A DNA stretch of 64,000 bases from Phoronis australis. Taxonomy: Eukaryota; Phoronida; Phoronidae. A model generated the notes under the pieces. The model was not told where the DNA came from. It made no database searches and was given only the letters and a program-made list of their open reading frames with translations. Below, piece by piece: positions 11,901 through 22,288 of the stretch (positions within the stretch are counted from its first letter, which is position 1; every line of letters starts with the position of its first letter). Made by a program: the position numbers and the translations under genes. Where the stretch lies: contig NMRA01000301.1 of assembly GCA_002633005.1 (NCBI GenBank), positions 213,202 to 277,201 of the forward strand, read 5' to 3'.

Positions 11901-14900
11901 ATTGACTGGCGTTATCAGATGCTATGAATGTGTCTATTAACATATAAGGTATTAGTTAAGTGAGAAATTGACTGGCGTTATCAGATGCCATGAATGTGTC
12001 TATTAACATAGAAGGTATTGTAATGACTAACTGAGAAATTAACTGGCATTATCAGATGTTATGAATGTGTTTTATTATTAACTTGGAAGGTATTGACTAG
12101 CTGGAAATTGACTGGCATTATCAGATGCTATCAGTGTGTCTATCAACATATAAGGTATTAGCTAACTGTGAAATTGACTGGCATTATCAGATGCTATGAA
12201 TGTGTCCATTAACATACTATTAGAAAATATTGACTGGCTGAGAAATTGACTGGCGTTATCAGATGTTACGAATGTGTTTATTAACATAGAAGGTATTGGC
12301 TAACCGAGAAATTGACTGGCATTATCAGATGTTATCAATATGTTTATTAAGTTGACGATTATTCTTTTATGGTATTTTCTAAAACTCAAGCATTCAAGAA
12401 TGTTAGACTTTTTGACCATGTTTAAGAATTGTTTGCTTTGTCCAGGTGCAACACTGGTCAACTTAAGCAGATTGTCGGTTAAGTAGAGCATGGGGACGGA
12501 TGAAGGAAAATTGGAAAATGGCTTTTGACCAAATGAGGAGAATAAACAATGATTTAGGGTGTGTAGGAGAAAGTGTTGTCAGACAAAATCGTTCCTGCAC
12601 CTCTATTTGTTTCGATTGGTTTGAGTGTTTTGTTGGAGACGGTAATTCTCTCTATAATTGTCAGTACTTTGTCTTCCGATGTTACTGTCAGTTGAAAGAC
12701 AGTATTGTTTACAAAATATGGAGTGTTCATGTTTTCCATAATGATCGTATCATTAATTAATTATTTTTAGGTCGGGGAAATGTAACAACTAGCGCGGAGT
12801 TTAATTTCCACGCTGATCCTGAAGCCGCATTTGTCGCCCTCAAGGAACTAAATTGTGAAATCACCATTGCTCCATGGGAACTGTGCTTAAACAATGCACT
12901 GACATGGGTATGTATTGTATTATTGAAGCTTGATGATGTTGTATTGTAGTTCTACACCTTGTGTTTAAGTCAGAGTTTGAAACCACCGAAATGTACCATG
13001 ATTATATCTGGCAAGTCATTATACCCAGTGTGAATGTTTTGTGTCTATCAAGCTTTCTAGATGAATTGGCCAATAATTATTTTTTTTTCTTTTATTAGAC
13101 TGAAAAGTACATAGCAGATTCTGTGCACAGAGTGAGCTCAGGGTGTTTTGGTGTTCTCAAACTAAGGTCCTGTTAAAAAGGATTGCTTCAGTCTGTTCTT
13201 GAATGAGTGAATGAGCTTGTTAAAACTGGCTAGAAATTGCAACCTAGAAGGGAGCTTTTGAAATTTTAGTCATGGGCATTAGTTTATTCTTCAAAATGTA
13301 AGCCTTTATCCATCCATTAAAGTTTGTTTAATGAGAAATAAAATCTGTTCAACTGGATTACTCCACATACTAGAAATCCTGAAGTCCTCAGGAGTGTCCC
13401 ACTCCCTTCTTGAGTAATGGTGGAATCATTTGAATGGTGGGACAGGTGGAGCTTCCTGTCGTGCTCTCGATAGATACGATCTGTAGTTAGAGCATTCCAA
13501 GGAGCAGTCAGTAGTGTAAAGTTGTTCATTGTTCTTAATAGAAATCAGTTCAGTTTGGATCTTCAGCTATTTGTATTTCAATGTGAGATTCCAATTCTTC
13601 TTCCTTACGTCACATCATCATTGTCACAAGTTTTAGTAACGAGAACATTGATCATTTGATTATAACCGTACCATAATTCAACTTTGTGCTGATTACATGT
13701 TCCAACTAACCTGCTCACCTATTCAAGATGGTTGAAATTTCTGAGTAAATCGTTCTGTGGATAATGCGATTTCATCCTCATATGCTTTAGACTGGCGGCT
13801 TAAGCATCACAGTAGTTGCCTAAAGAATCTAAGACATATGCATACATTCACTTTTTCGCTCCGTTGGACTAGCTTACTCAAATTGGTGGTAATAGTGCGT
13901 CCAGTTTACTGTCCCCAAAGTCACTACCTTTGCATCTCTGCCATTTTGTGTTAGAACTGTGGAGTTCATGTTGTAAACTTTCAAAGCTTTAATTTATAGG
14001 TGTAATCATGTCTAGTGATGTTTCACATGTGGTGTCTTGAAGTGAGGGACTGCAATGGGTCATGTGGGGCATAGTAATCTGTTGATTTCATTCATAGAAT
14101 GGGCTTATGTGAGAGAAACAAACATTGAGGTTCCAATTCCTTTCTATGAGATTAAATAGGATTTTTATTATCTATTTTATAGTAAAGTACTAATGAGTGT
14201 TTGTGTAGATTGACATGAGAAGTAATTTAAGACTTAAGACAGAAATTTGATGTGACGCTGTAGGCTCCCACATCACAATAGCTGATAACAGGTTTAGTCA
14301 TCATACTCTACACATTCATTGAAATTACTTCTATCAGTAACTAGCAGTTATGTGAATATACTGGGTTGGTGCTTTTGTTCAGGCAAGTAATTTTATTATT
14401 ATCAGAAAATGATACATGACGTGTTAGACCAAATTTCTGACTTAAGTCTTAAAAAGTCGCTTTTCTTGAAATAACGCCCAAGTTGCAGAGGTAGACTGAA
14501 ACCTGCATGATTTTCAGACGAATCAGACTACTGTGGCGCATCCTAGTGGCAGTGTTTTGCATCTATGGTAGTATTTCTAGCCCTCTGCAGGATCTTTATT
14601 AAATTTGGCAAGTGTATTGATATGAAGTTGACAACAGACTACCACGACATTTGGACAGATCTGACTGTGGTTGAGCTCTTGTAGTGGCAATTTTTTTTCG
14701 TTGTCCTCTGTAGCTTTGAAACTTTATGAAATGTAATAAATTCATTTAGGTGTCGACAGGTTCCTCTTTTCGGATAGATTCGAAGTCTTGTGGTTGATGT
14801 TTTCCTATTGGTTCCGAGTGTATTCACTTGATGTCCCATGAGGCTATGAAAACATAAATCACTCACTTGTGGTATACAAATGCATCAAAATACCTGTTCC

Positions 14901-15555
14901 ACAAACTGGTTACAGAGTGCCTGGGCCTCTAAGCTCTTTTGATTGAATTGCAATGCATTTCTTTCGTCAAGCCATCGCAGATTTCCAGATTTGACGACAG
15001 TCCTCACAAGGCGTTCAGCTGGATGGGTACAGAGATGAGTGTAAAAAGGCAAACAGCTGGTGCATTTCCTGGAAAGAGATATGCCAATATCAAACATTCC
15101 AAGTTCATGCGCAGTAGTTGTCCACTACAGTAACTGTTGTTGATGAAGTCTCTTTTTTGCAACAGTTACTTTTTGTTGTGTTGTCGCTGCTTCCGTCAAA
15201 ACATCAATCGAGACAACCCATATCTTTGCAGGAGTGGTACGACAAGTTTGTACAGCCGGATACCGCGAAATGTCGCTTGGTCAGATCCACTGGCGAAGCC
15301 CAAGAAAAAAGCGGTAAAGACCAGAATAAGGTTTATCGGCTCGCTGACCAGTTCACTGTAGCTGTAGTCCTCAATCCATCACTAGTCACTGAATGTTACC
15401 GCCGTCATGCTACGGTAGAGTTGAAAGGGGAGCACACACGTGGCCAGGTTGTGATTGATCACATGGATAGTTTCAACCAACAGACCAACGCGACTTTTGT
15501 CACCTCCGTCGACATGGGGACGCTCACAGACATGCTATGTCAAGCAATGTTATGA
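6000..15555 (+). CDS. Inosine/uridine-preferring nucleoside hydrolase, five coding exons
   Basis: The exons are 5989-6197 (ATG at 6000), 10214-10388, 11625-11741, 12771-12907 and 15232-15555. All joins are GT-AG with matching phase and give 316 residues, the usual length for the family. The enzyme hydrolyses the N-glycosidic bond of ribonucleosides in the cytosol for base salvage. The N-terminal motif DTDPGLDD (residues 14-21) supplies calcium-binding aspartates. Exon 2 has HGKDGFGD, exon 3 has GPLTNVALA and FMMGGN, exon 4 has [11 protein letters not shown], and exon 5 has a C-terminal Asp at about 248 (LADQFTVAV) and [12 protein letters not shown]. The start is chosen because it lies just upstream of the conserved strand. 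Exon 1 ends at a consensus GTAAGT; reading on gives no family similarity. A poly-A signal AATAAA is at 15888-15893. An alternative last exon lies at 18008. Family membership is near certain; substrate preference is inference. Confidence 0.93.
6411..6500. repeat. Dispersed repeat fragment, relative of 34190-34280
   Basis: A core of GTGCCATTGGAGTT followed by similar spacing of CACATGTT or GACATGTT and a T-rich segment ending in TTGNNTGCATTA occurs here, in intron 1 of the hydrolase gene, and again in intron 5 of PRPF38B. It is a decayed interspersed repeat of unknown class. Confidence 0.4.
7540..7780 (+). pseudogene. Decayed THAP zinc-finger domain
   Basis: Read across three frames, the sequence shows [13 protein letters not shown], then [17 protein letters not shown] (the conserved helix with the invariant Trp), then YEAVKHLRV, then [10 protein letters not shown], where the usual Cys of the C-x2-H pair has become Ser. 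At least two frameshifts separate the parts. The gene is therefore dead. Identification rests on the order and spacing of the THAP landmarks; C-terminal transposase sequence is not seen. Confidence 0.65.
8245..8715 (-). CDS. Unassigned 156-codon ORF inside the nested transposon
   Basis: A minus-strand frame lies between the THAP relic and the right end of the 7393-9003 element. Its sequence has no domain I recognise; the middle is Ser/Thr-rich ([12 protein letters not shown]) and there is no zinc or DDE-like motif. It may be chance, since the element's own THAP relic is on the other strand. Reported only because it is the longest open stretch in the element. Confidence 0.15.
   Translation of the reverse strand: MRCYGFTGIWTHCSVQSSAGQFTKGNAVARVWGLFRDIFKVLFREIQTGVLSIVYTCDFSSSKHTKHLLSWPVARNPIRPVAAAGTGTNINQLELETTTSVTKTTTVSQRNNVHVIIYVELATKLKIYILVGGCEVPLPQTVKAKVVFLNKDSPNM
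10389..11624 (+). other. Hydrolase intron 2, no features found
   Basis: AT-rich intronic sequence between the HGKDGFGD exon and the MMGGN exon. No repeats, ORFs with recognisable motifs or RNA genes were seen. Confidence 0.5.
11730..12350 (+). repeat. Minisatellite of about nine units spanning the exon 3 donor
   Basis: Units of about 60-70 bp share TTATCAGATG, AAATTGACTGGC and AACATAGAAGGTATTG. The last string is exactly the end of hydrolase exon 3 plus its splice donor (AACATAGAAG then GTATTG, 11732-11747), and it recurs near 12006 and 12283. The first unit is thus partly exonic. Units 1-2 and 5-6 are nearly identical to each other, and units 3/4 resemble 8/7, so blocks of units were duplicated after the array formed. 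Confidence 0.9.
12908..15231 (+). other. Hydrolase intron 4, no gene found
   Basis: 2.3 kb of intron. Small frames on both strands (for example 14885-15097 minus) show no recognisable domain. No clear repeat was found. Confidence 0.45.
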
Positions 15556-15887
15556 AGATTAACTTAGTATACTGTCTTATGAATATTTTTCTAAAAGGAG
15601 TTTAAAATGATGTATGTGATCTACAGAAATCTTGGTTGGTGCCAGTGACCATACATTTGACATTGTTTTGGTTATTTTAATGCAGATCCTTAAAGTCTGT
15701 TTTTAAGGGACCATTCTCCACCAGAAAATTAGCAGTAGCGCAGAATCGAACCCCCTAAATTTTCAATAACAGCTAAACGCTTTGGGCTGAGCCAAATTAC
15801 ATGTGTTAACTAACCCTATTTAAATGATAAAGACACCCACTTAACTTTCCTTGAATGTCTGGCAGACTACCTCAAGTGGCTTTTTGT

Positions 15888-15893
15888 AATAAA
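15888..15893 (+). promoter_or_regulatory. Poly-A signal AATAAA after the first terminal exon
   Basis: It lies 333 bases after the stop codon of the 15232-15555 exon, inside TTTGTAATAAAGTCAC. It supports the view that this exon ends a transcript by itself instead of being spliced onward. Confidence 0.5.
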
Positions 15894-16453
15894 GTCACTA
15901 AAAAAACATTGGCTGTTATTGTTTTATAGTTGTTGTCAAACCTAATAACTTCAAGAAGTCTCCCATACAATAACAACCCCAAAAGTGTGTTTTCCCACTA
16001 CAGTACATCTCCATTACGAGATAGTGCATGGACTATGAACTTGCCTTCATTGGTTGTAACATTAATATCTTAAGCTACTGGTTCACCAATGCACCCTCGA
16101 GCAGACTTTGTCCCAACTGGCTGAGTTCAGTGATGGTAGTGGACTGCTCCAAGCCGGTTATTACTTATGGCCATGCTGCTAAGAGTCACAAGAAGAGCCA
16201 TGCCGAGTGTTGTCAAATCAGAAGCTGACAGGCAACGTCAGCTCTGGAGTTTGCGCCTTCTGCTGTCACGGGGATGGTCTGGGGAGAGGATTAATGCACC
16301 AGCATATCCCCAAGGAACCTGTCCCTGACAGGTGTTACAAGTATTATTACATTAATATCTTGGGATCTCATCAAGACACCAGAAAACAAGTGGTAATGGA
16401 TATGCAGCTGTTGAAACACCAAAATTCCGTTCAGGTCCTAATAAAAGGGCACT

Positions 16454-16813
16454 CTAACAAGAAATGACATTCACTCTCAGTAACTCTCGTCTCACAATAA
16501 GAGCATAATCTCTCCTCGTTTGGAATTCTAAGGTACCGGTCCATCTCAGCAACTGATTAGCGCATCGAAATCTCGCCAGCACATTTTGAAACATAATTTG
16601 CTCTAACTCGAGAGTCGGTTTGAAATCGGGATTTACAACTGGCTTGCTGAACACGTCATCAAGCAATAAAGACAGGTACTGCTGTGCAGTGCCATCATGA
16701 TGCCACCGAATGTAAACTTTGACTTGATTCAGAACGAGTCTGGCCAGAGTTCTTTCTAAATATGTGAAATCTTCTGGTTTTCTTTGCACAAAACGTGTTG
16801 ATGGGAAGCCCAT
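16454..16813 (-). CDS. Unidentified 119-residue protein, single exon
   Basis: The frame runs from ATG at 16813 to a stop at 16454 on the strand opposite the hydrolase, between its two terminal exons. The predicted protein starts MGFPSTRFVQRKPEDF and is mostly helical in character, with regularly spaced Leu/Ile/Val, several aromatic residues and basic C-terminal segments (RRDYALIVRRELLRV). There is no signal peptide, zinc motif or transmembrane segment. The composition looks more like a real protein than most frames of this size here, but I do not recognise the family. It could be a small intronless gene, a retrocopy or an exon of a larger minus-strand gene. No poly-A signal is obvious downstream. 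Confidence 0.35.
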   Translation of the reverse strand: MGFPSTRFVQRKPEDFTYLERTLARLVLNQVKVYIRWHHDGTAQQYLSLLLDDVFSKPVVNPDFKPTLELEQIMFQNVLARFRCANQLLRWTGTLEFQTRRDYALIVRRELLRVNVISC

Positions 16814-17737
16814 GCTGGCTTTTCAAACATGGAGTGAAACGTTTTAAACAAAAGTATTACGCAATACAACGTGTTTAGTACACGCTAAGACGTTTTACCT
16901 CAACGCATCTGACCCTGAAGGGAGACTGAACTGAATGAGATTGGAGACGTCAACACACGTGAAACACCTGGTCATATGAAATCAGACAACTGAAGTTCTT
17001 GATAGTGGACCGAGTCACTGTCAAGAAATGCATCTAGATGGTTGTGCTTAGATCTGCTAGTGTCAATCAGTAATGACTTATCCCTCGTAACTAAATGGTC
17101 TTAAATATATCATGTTACTTATCAGCCAAATAAACTTGAACAGTCTAATGCTATGTTAACGCCTCGTTATCTCTGTAGCCATCCTTACCAGGAATACATC
17201 TAGTCTCTTTAAGGCAGTGAGTTTCTTAAAATTGAGGTTACACAGGGCCGGGCGCTGCGCTGCCCTCAGTGTAAGCAAAAAACCAGTTCACTCGTGGTTT
17301 CATGAGCTTTTTTAAAATATGAAATAATCGTTTAATGAACATCATGAAATGTTGGATACTGTATGGAAAGTCTCGAATTAACCGGTAAGAGTAAATAAAA
17401 ACATCCAGGCCGTTGTACCGGACATGCGCAGGCTATCAGCAGGTGGCCAAGGTCATTGCTCTGATCACTTGTAACCATTTACTGCTTTAGATGTCTCGCT
17501 TTTTCAATCCAGATGTCCCTGTTAGCATTTCAGAATGTTAGCAACTATGTTTTACTGCTTTTCGGTGAAGAACCAAGAACTACTTGGTTAAGATTTTTCG
17601 AATTTTTGTTCTTACAATGATTTACGCTCCTGGCATTCTTTGGAGATGAATTTGTTGACTTAACATGTAACGAGTCGCAGGGATCGTATACTTAGTGTGC
17701 CATTTCCTCTTGAGACTCACCCCCACTCCACTGAGCT

Positions 17738-17762
17738 TTCAAAAGGGTGGGGGGGGGGGCGG
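17738..17762 (+). other. G-rich tract
   Basis: AAAAGGGTGG is followed by an uninterrupted G run (11 G) and CGGTGCCGG. It lies in otherwise unremarkable sequence between the two terminal exons. It could form a G-quadruplex or simply be a length-unstable homopolymer. Confidence 0.5.
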
Positions 17763-18007
17763 TGCCGGTCCAATCAGGTGCTGACCGATTGGCGGGGTGG
17801 CTAAGTAAAACTGATGTGTATTAATTAGGACGGATTAGTCACAATCTGGCTTAGGCTAGCTTAGGTGTTGCGGAAACAAAACCTCAAGTATTAGCGTAGA
17901 AGTTGTCTCATGGTTTGGTTCAGACGTGACCTAGTCCTGCAACCATCACCATTTTGGCAGTGAATCAGAAAGGAATGTCCTGTCATACGAACTTGTATCT
18001 TTTTAAG

Positions 18008-18334
18008 GAATGGTATCATGAGAAACGTGCTGTAGACACGCCAAAGGCAGCCTTTCTACGAGAAAGGGAACGACGAATGGTTACATTTTGCGCTAAAGAA
18101 AATTGGCCAACCTACATTCCGTGCGATGAAATCGCTGTAGCGCTCATGCTGAATGAAGGTGTTCGTGTAAAAAAGGAACGTCATCATGCTACAGTGGAGT
18201 TGGCGGGAAAATTCACGCGAGGTCAAATGGTGCTCGATCGTGATGGATATCTGAAAAGTACCAAAAAGGTTACGTTTGTGACCCAGATCAACGAGAGTAT
18301 TTATCACAAGATGTTGTGTCAGGCGGTCAGATAA
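18008..18334 (+). CDS. Second, alternative terminal exon of the nucleoside hydrolase
   Basis: The sequence begins after TTTTTAAG (AG at 18006-18007) with GAATGGTAT (Glu-Trp-Tyr), the same start and phase 0 as exon 5 at 15232, and runs 108 codons to a stop. It holds the family's C-terminal landmarks: an Asp in PCDEIAVAL (residue 249 of the hypothetical product, aligned with the Asp of the first version), ATVELAGKFTRGQ, and a terminal MLCQAVR against MLCQAML in the first copy. Joined to exons 1-4 it would give 317 residues. No second set of upstream exons is visible between 15556 and 18007, so a tandem exon duplication used as alternative 3' ends is the simplest reading; a relic of a tandem gene copy is the alternative. 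An AATAAA lies at 18826-18831. It keeps a Cys before the Asp where the first version has Ala. Confidence 0.8.
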   Translation, partial: EWYHEKRAVDTPKAAFLRERERRMVTFCAKENWPTYIPCDEIAVALMLNEGVRVKKERHHATVELAGKFTRGQMVLDRDGYLKSTKKVTFVTQINESIYHKMLCQAVR

Positions 18335-18958
18335 AAGAGTTTTGAATTCAATGCCAATGGCCAGGTTGTCGGATCATACAGAAGATAGCTGGAACATCTG
18401 ATGCTCCATCCAAACAAGTTAATATGTGAATGCTCCATGGACAAATGGTAACAAATATATAATTATTTTAACACTGAGCCAATGGGGAAAATGTCACCTT
18501 CTTTAGTGTCGCTAAAAGGTTTTCAAAGAATTTCATAAGTGTCATTTCATTGGAAAGCTCTTCATCAGCTTTTGCACGAGTATGGTTATTTCAGAAGCAA
18601 AAGATGAATGATTTACTTCTTTAACTTACCAGACATGCTTAAAAATATTTTTTTAATTCTAGAAACCAAGAGTGTTACCAAAATGTAAAAAAGTGTAATT
18701 ACAAACGTACATGAACTAATTGGAGGATTAATTAGCGAGTTAGTGTACAAGTGAAATATAATGTCAATTACTTTAAGGTGTCATAGCAACATAAAAAGAA
18801 GTGAACAAGATGGTTGTAAATTAATAATAAAACTAACAGGGAAATAGCTGCAATGATTCAAAAGTTTGCTAAAGACATAGATTCATTGTAGGACTGGATC
18901 CCTCATAGTTGTAAATAATTTAGTCTGGCATTCGTTCAAAATTATTCATCATTATTAA

Positions 18959-19234
18959 TTGTATCTTTGGTGCCCTTTGATTCAATTTCATTGCTTGGTA
19001 AAAAATCAGGACATTTACGAAAATTGTGTTGAGCTAATCACTCTAACTACTTATCCGAAGTTCGCAGATAAGGGTTTTATGATTGATAAAAATTGGTTGA
19101 AGAGTAGGAAAATTAGTGATCCAGATACATTTAGTATATGTTACGATAAACAGGAGACATTGGAACACATTTTTACGTTTGTTATGTTAGTGCATTCAAA
19201 TGCGAGTCATCCGGTTAAAAAGCAGGGCAGCTGA
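18959..19234 (+). mobile_element. Possible LINE reverse-transcriptase C-terminal relic
   Basis: The 91-codon frame contains NCVELITLTTYPKFADKG and then ICYDKQETLEHIF. The latter resembles the C-x2-C ... ETLEHLF zinc-like segment found after the reverse transcriptase of many non-LTR elements. Only this tail is present, one Cys is missing, and there is no RT core nearby. Weak identification. Confidence 0.3.
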
Positions 19235-21077
19235 ATCTACGTCAGCTACGCAAGGGAAACATTTCAAATCTGAACGGGTGTAGCGTTTTTTATCAATCTT
19301 TAGCAGAGTAGACAATATTTGACTGTATGTATAAATTATGAAGGTGACGAGAATGAGAAAAGATATGAGTTCTTAAGAATCTATGGCGCTGTCCATTAGA
19401 ACTTAGTACATGTTGTTCTCCGATTTGTTCATGAGCGATAGCGCTGTTACATGGTCACGTAAAGCAATACTACGCAAAATTACTCGAGTAAAAGGCAAAT
19501 ATTACGTCGGGTTAAGCGCGGTACCTTAAGTTGCTACAGTACTCTAGCAAAATGTTTGCAGCCGCTAAAGATAGATGAGGTTGGAATGTTGAATGCACTT
19601 TTTACGTTCCATAAGCGAGAATTTCTTACCGCACATGCTTTGCGTGTGTCTTGATCTACGTAATGCTGTTCAGGGACCCGTTTCAAGAAACTGGCCTTGA
19701 GTTCATTTTTTACTTTAGTCTAAGATTTTTCTCAACTCCAAACTTTGAACTTCCACATCTGGTAATTGTAAGTTAGATAAAATTAAAACAAAAGTTAAGT
19801 CAACAACTTGAGTCAAAATGCACTTGAGACAAATTTAAGTTTTATCTTTAAATTGGCGGAAATTTAAGATTTGGCTTTAGTTAAGTGGCCCCAGAGCTCT
19901 AGTACACCATCAGATGGCAGTGTTTGTTATTTGACACGCCATTTGGTATTCTCGCTGTGTTTTTGTTTGGACTTAAGACCGTTTGAAAATAGACCTTGCT
20001 CTTGTCGGCTTGTTGTGTTTTGAATCTGAATGGTAGTAAAAAAAACAACTACGAGGCACAAGCAATGATTCGTTTAGGTTTCACAGATGCAAAATCGAAT
20101 TTCGTAAGTCACGCACAAAGGGATAGGAAGGCACTATACTTGTCACTTTAAGATGCGCTTAGCAAACAGGAATGACTTGTGTTGATGCATGACTATTTGT
20201 ATTATGAATGGCTAAATAAACTATTTATCTATCATAAAAAGTAGGCTTATACCTATTTACATTAGAAATTAATAGAAAAAACGTACATGTGTTGATCTTA
20301 AAGACTGGAAATGGTAGGAGAATGATTAACCTGAAAACTTTCAGGTGTCGAAAGGGCGTTTTGGGGAAAAGGGGTTCTGGAAAAAGGCCGGTAGTGCGCG
20401 TAATGTGCGATGAAAGCGATTCGGCTGATGTTTCGAATGTCGGCCGCCCATTCGGGCACAAGCCCGATTTTTGTAGCTCTCCAATGACAAGCCTAGCTGA
20501 TACGTTGAAGAACTTTGGAGAACTGAACAAAAGTTGCTAGTGTCTAAAAGCGTTACAGACTCTGAGAATGTGAGATTTGATATGCTGTCCATGAAATGCG
20601 TAAAACATAATTGTAATTGTGTGCCTTTCTCTCAACCAACTTTTACTGCGAATGATTTCATCAAAGTTGATAGTATTTACACTATAGGTCTAAAACTCTG
20701 CTGCAGTGACAAACGTTAAAGGAAATCTCTTATCTAGTTCCGTAGCTTGTTTAGAAATTTCTTTGCTGGACTTTCCTTAATCAGAAAAGACAATGAACTA
20801 CAGAAATAATTTGTTCAAAAAGGAATGTTTACCGGGGTCGCTTTTACTTAACATTTTCGGAAGATTGTCTATGATCGGCGCTCCTTCAGGAACGGGACCC
20901 TCTATCCGAAACCACTATTTTTACAACCTTATTGGCGGAGGGGGGAGGTGAATCTGGGCTCACCACTAATAATGAATTTGGAAGCAATGCCTCTCCGCAA
21001 AACGACCTAAAGAAACAATATGTACATGTAACCTCTACGACTCCTCAACAGGCAGACAACTGGTGGCGGAAGTTAGT
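19235..21077. other. Intergenic, no gene recognised
   Basis: Roughly 1.8 kb with small frames at 20225-20719 on both strands that show no known domain. Around 19675-19895 a GGGACCCGTTTC left border and a GTGGCCCC right border with T/A-rich interior suggest a decayed hairpin element, unproven. Confidence 0.35.
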
Positions 21078-21242
21078 TTAAAGGCGAAGACAACCTTTTT
21101 CCATGTTATTTTGACCTAAAATAAGGTTGGTTGGTTATCCTAGACATATTTTCCACTTAATTGCAGCTTTTCGTAATTTTATAAATTACTCGTCCGCTAC
21201 TGCGGAAGTGACGTTTTAGGAGGCAAGCGTTTCCCGCCACTT

Positions 21243-22046
21243 NNNNNNNNNNNNNNNNNNNNNNNNNNNNNNNNNNNNNNNNNNNNNNNNNNNNNNNNNN
21301 NNNNNNNNNNNNNNNNNNNNNNNNNNNNNNNNNNNNNNNNNNNNNNNNNNNNNNNNNNNNNNNNNNNNNNNNNNNNNNNNNNNNNNNNNNNNNNNNNNNN
21401 NNNNNNNNNNNNNNNNNNNNNNNNNNNNNNNNNNNNNNNNNNNNNNNNNNNNNNNNNNNNNNNNNNNNNNNNNNNNNNNNNNNNNNNNNNNNNNNNNNNN
21501 NNNNNNNNNNNNNNNNNNNNNNNNNNNNNNNNNNNNNNNNNNNNNNNNNNNNNNNNNNNNNNNNNNNNNNNNNNNNNNNNNNNNNNNNNNNNNNNNNNNN
21601 NNNNNNNNNNNNNNNNNNNNNNNNNNNNNNNNNNNNNNNNNNNNNNNNNNNNNNNNNNNNNNNNNNNNNNNNNNNNNNNNNNNNNNNNNNNNNNNNNNNN
21701 NNNNNNNNNNNNNNNNNNNNNNNNNNNNNNNNNNNNNNNNNNNNNNNNNNNNNNNNNNNNNNNNNNNNNNNNNNNNNNNNNNNNNNNNNNNNNNNNNNNN
21801 NNNNNNNNNNNNNNNNNNNNNNNNNNNNNNNNNNNNNNNNNNNNNNNNNNNNNNNNNNNNNNNNNNNNNNNNNNNNNNNNNNNNNNNNNNNNNNNNNNNN
21901 NNNNNNNNNNNNNNNNNNNNNNNNNNNNNNNNNNNNNNNNNNNNNNNNNNNNNNNNNNNNNNNNNNNNNNNNNNNNNNNNNNNNNNNNNNNNNNNNNNNN
22001 NNNNNNNNNNNNNNNNNNNNNNNNNNNNNNNNNNNNNNNNNNNNNN
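21243..22046. other. Assembly gap (804 N)
   Basis: A run of undetermined bases lies inside the THAP transposon. The gap probably reflects a repeat that could not be assembled; its true size need not be 804. The long frame read through it is an artefact. Confidence 0.98.
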
Positions 22047-22288
22047 GGGACCTTCATCAGTTCAGCGTACAAATCCCTTTCGTAATCGTACGGCAGAAAG
22101 TGCTTGCCACACACACGGTAATTCTCCACTGCTTTGTACGTTGCGTGGACGGGTAACGCTGCATTCTTCACACGAATGAGCCAAGTACGGCGAAGTGTGT
22201 CATCCATCGGAAAGCGATGCAAAGGTACTCCCAAAGCGCGCGTGAGCCGATAATTAGTACATCCTGGTACGCAGCAACAGTGTGGCAT
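22047..22288 (-). CDS. THAP-domain transposase, N-terminal 80 residues, interrupted by gap
   Basis: Starting at 22288 the protein opens MPHCCCVPGCTNYRLT. It keeps all four zinc ligands of the THAP C2CH module (Cys5 or Cys6 and Cys10, then Cys60-x2-His63 in VCGKHF), the FP of HRFPMDD and the invariant Trp36. Family knowledge: THAP modules bind transposon ends or promoters. The frame is open up to the gap, unlike the copy at 3438-4249, so this may be the less decayed member. The remaining transposase is hidden in the gap, and the visible 1.5-kb span is short for an autonomous element. Confidence 0.75.

Noticed and set aside
14639-15097. Two adjacent minus-strand frames that might be a LINE fragment
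   Set aside because: No reverse transcriptase, endonuclease or zinc motif could be recognised.
15720-15800. tRNA-like or SINE head on the minus strand with a GGTTCGATTC box
   Set aside because: The B-box-like string is present, but the flanking bases do not form a T-arm and no A box or acceptor stem fits, so no tRNA or SINE is called.
16207-16467. Frame containing CCHGDGLGRG resembling the hydrolase HG-DGLGD motif
   Set aside because: Only four or five residues agree, there is no splice site in the right phase, and neighbouring residues do not match the family. It does not establish a second gene copy.
21197-22288. 363-codon ORF on the minus strand
   Set aside because: Most of it is read through undetermined bases; only the first 80 residues are real sequence.
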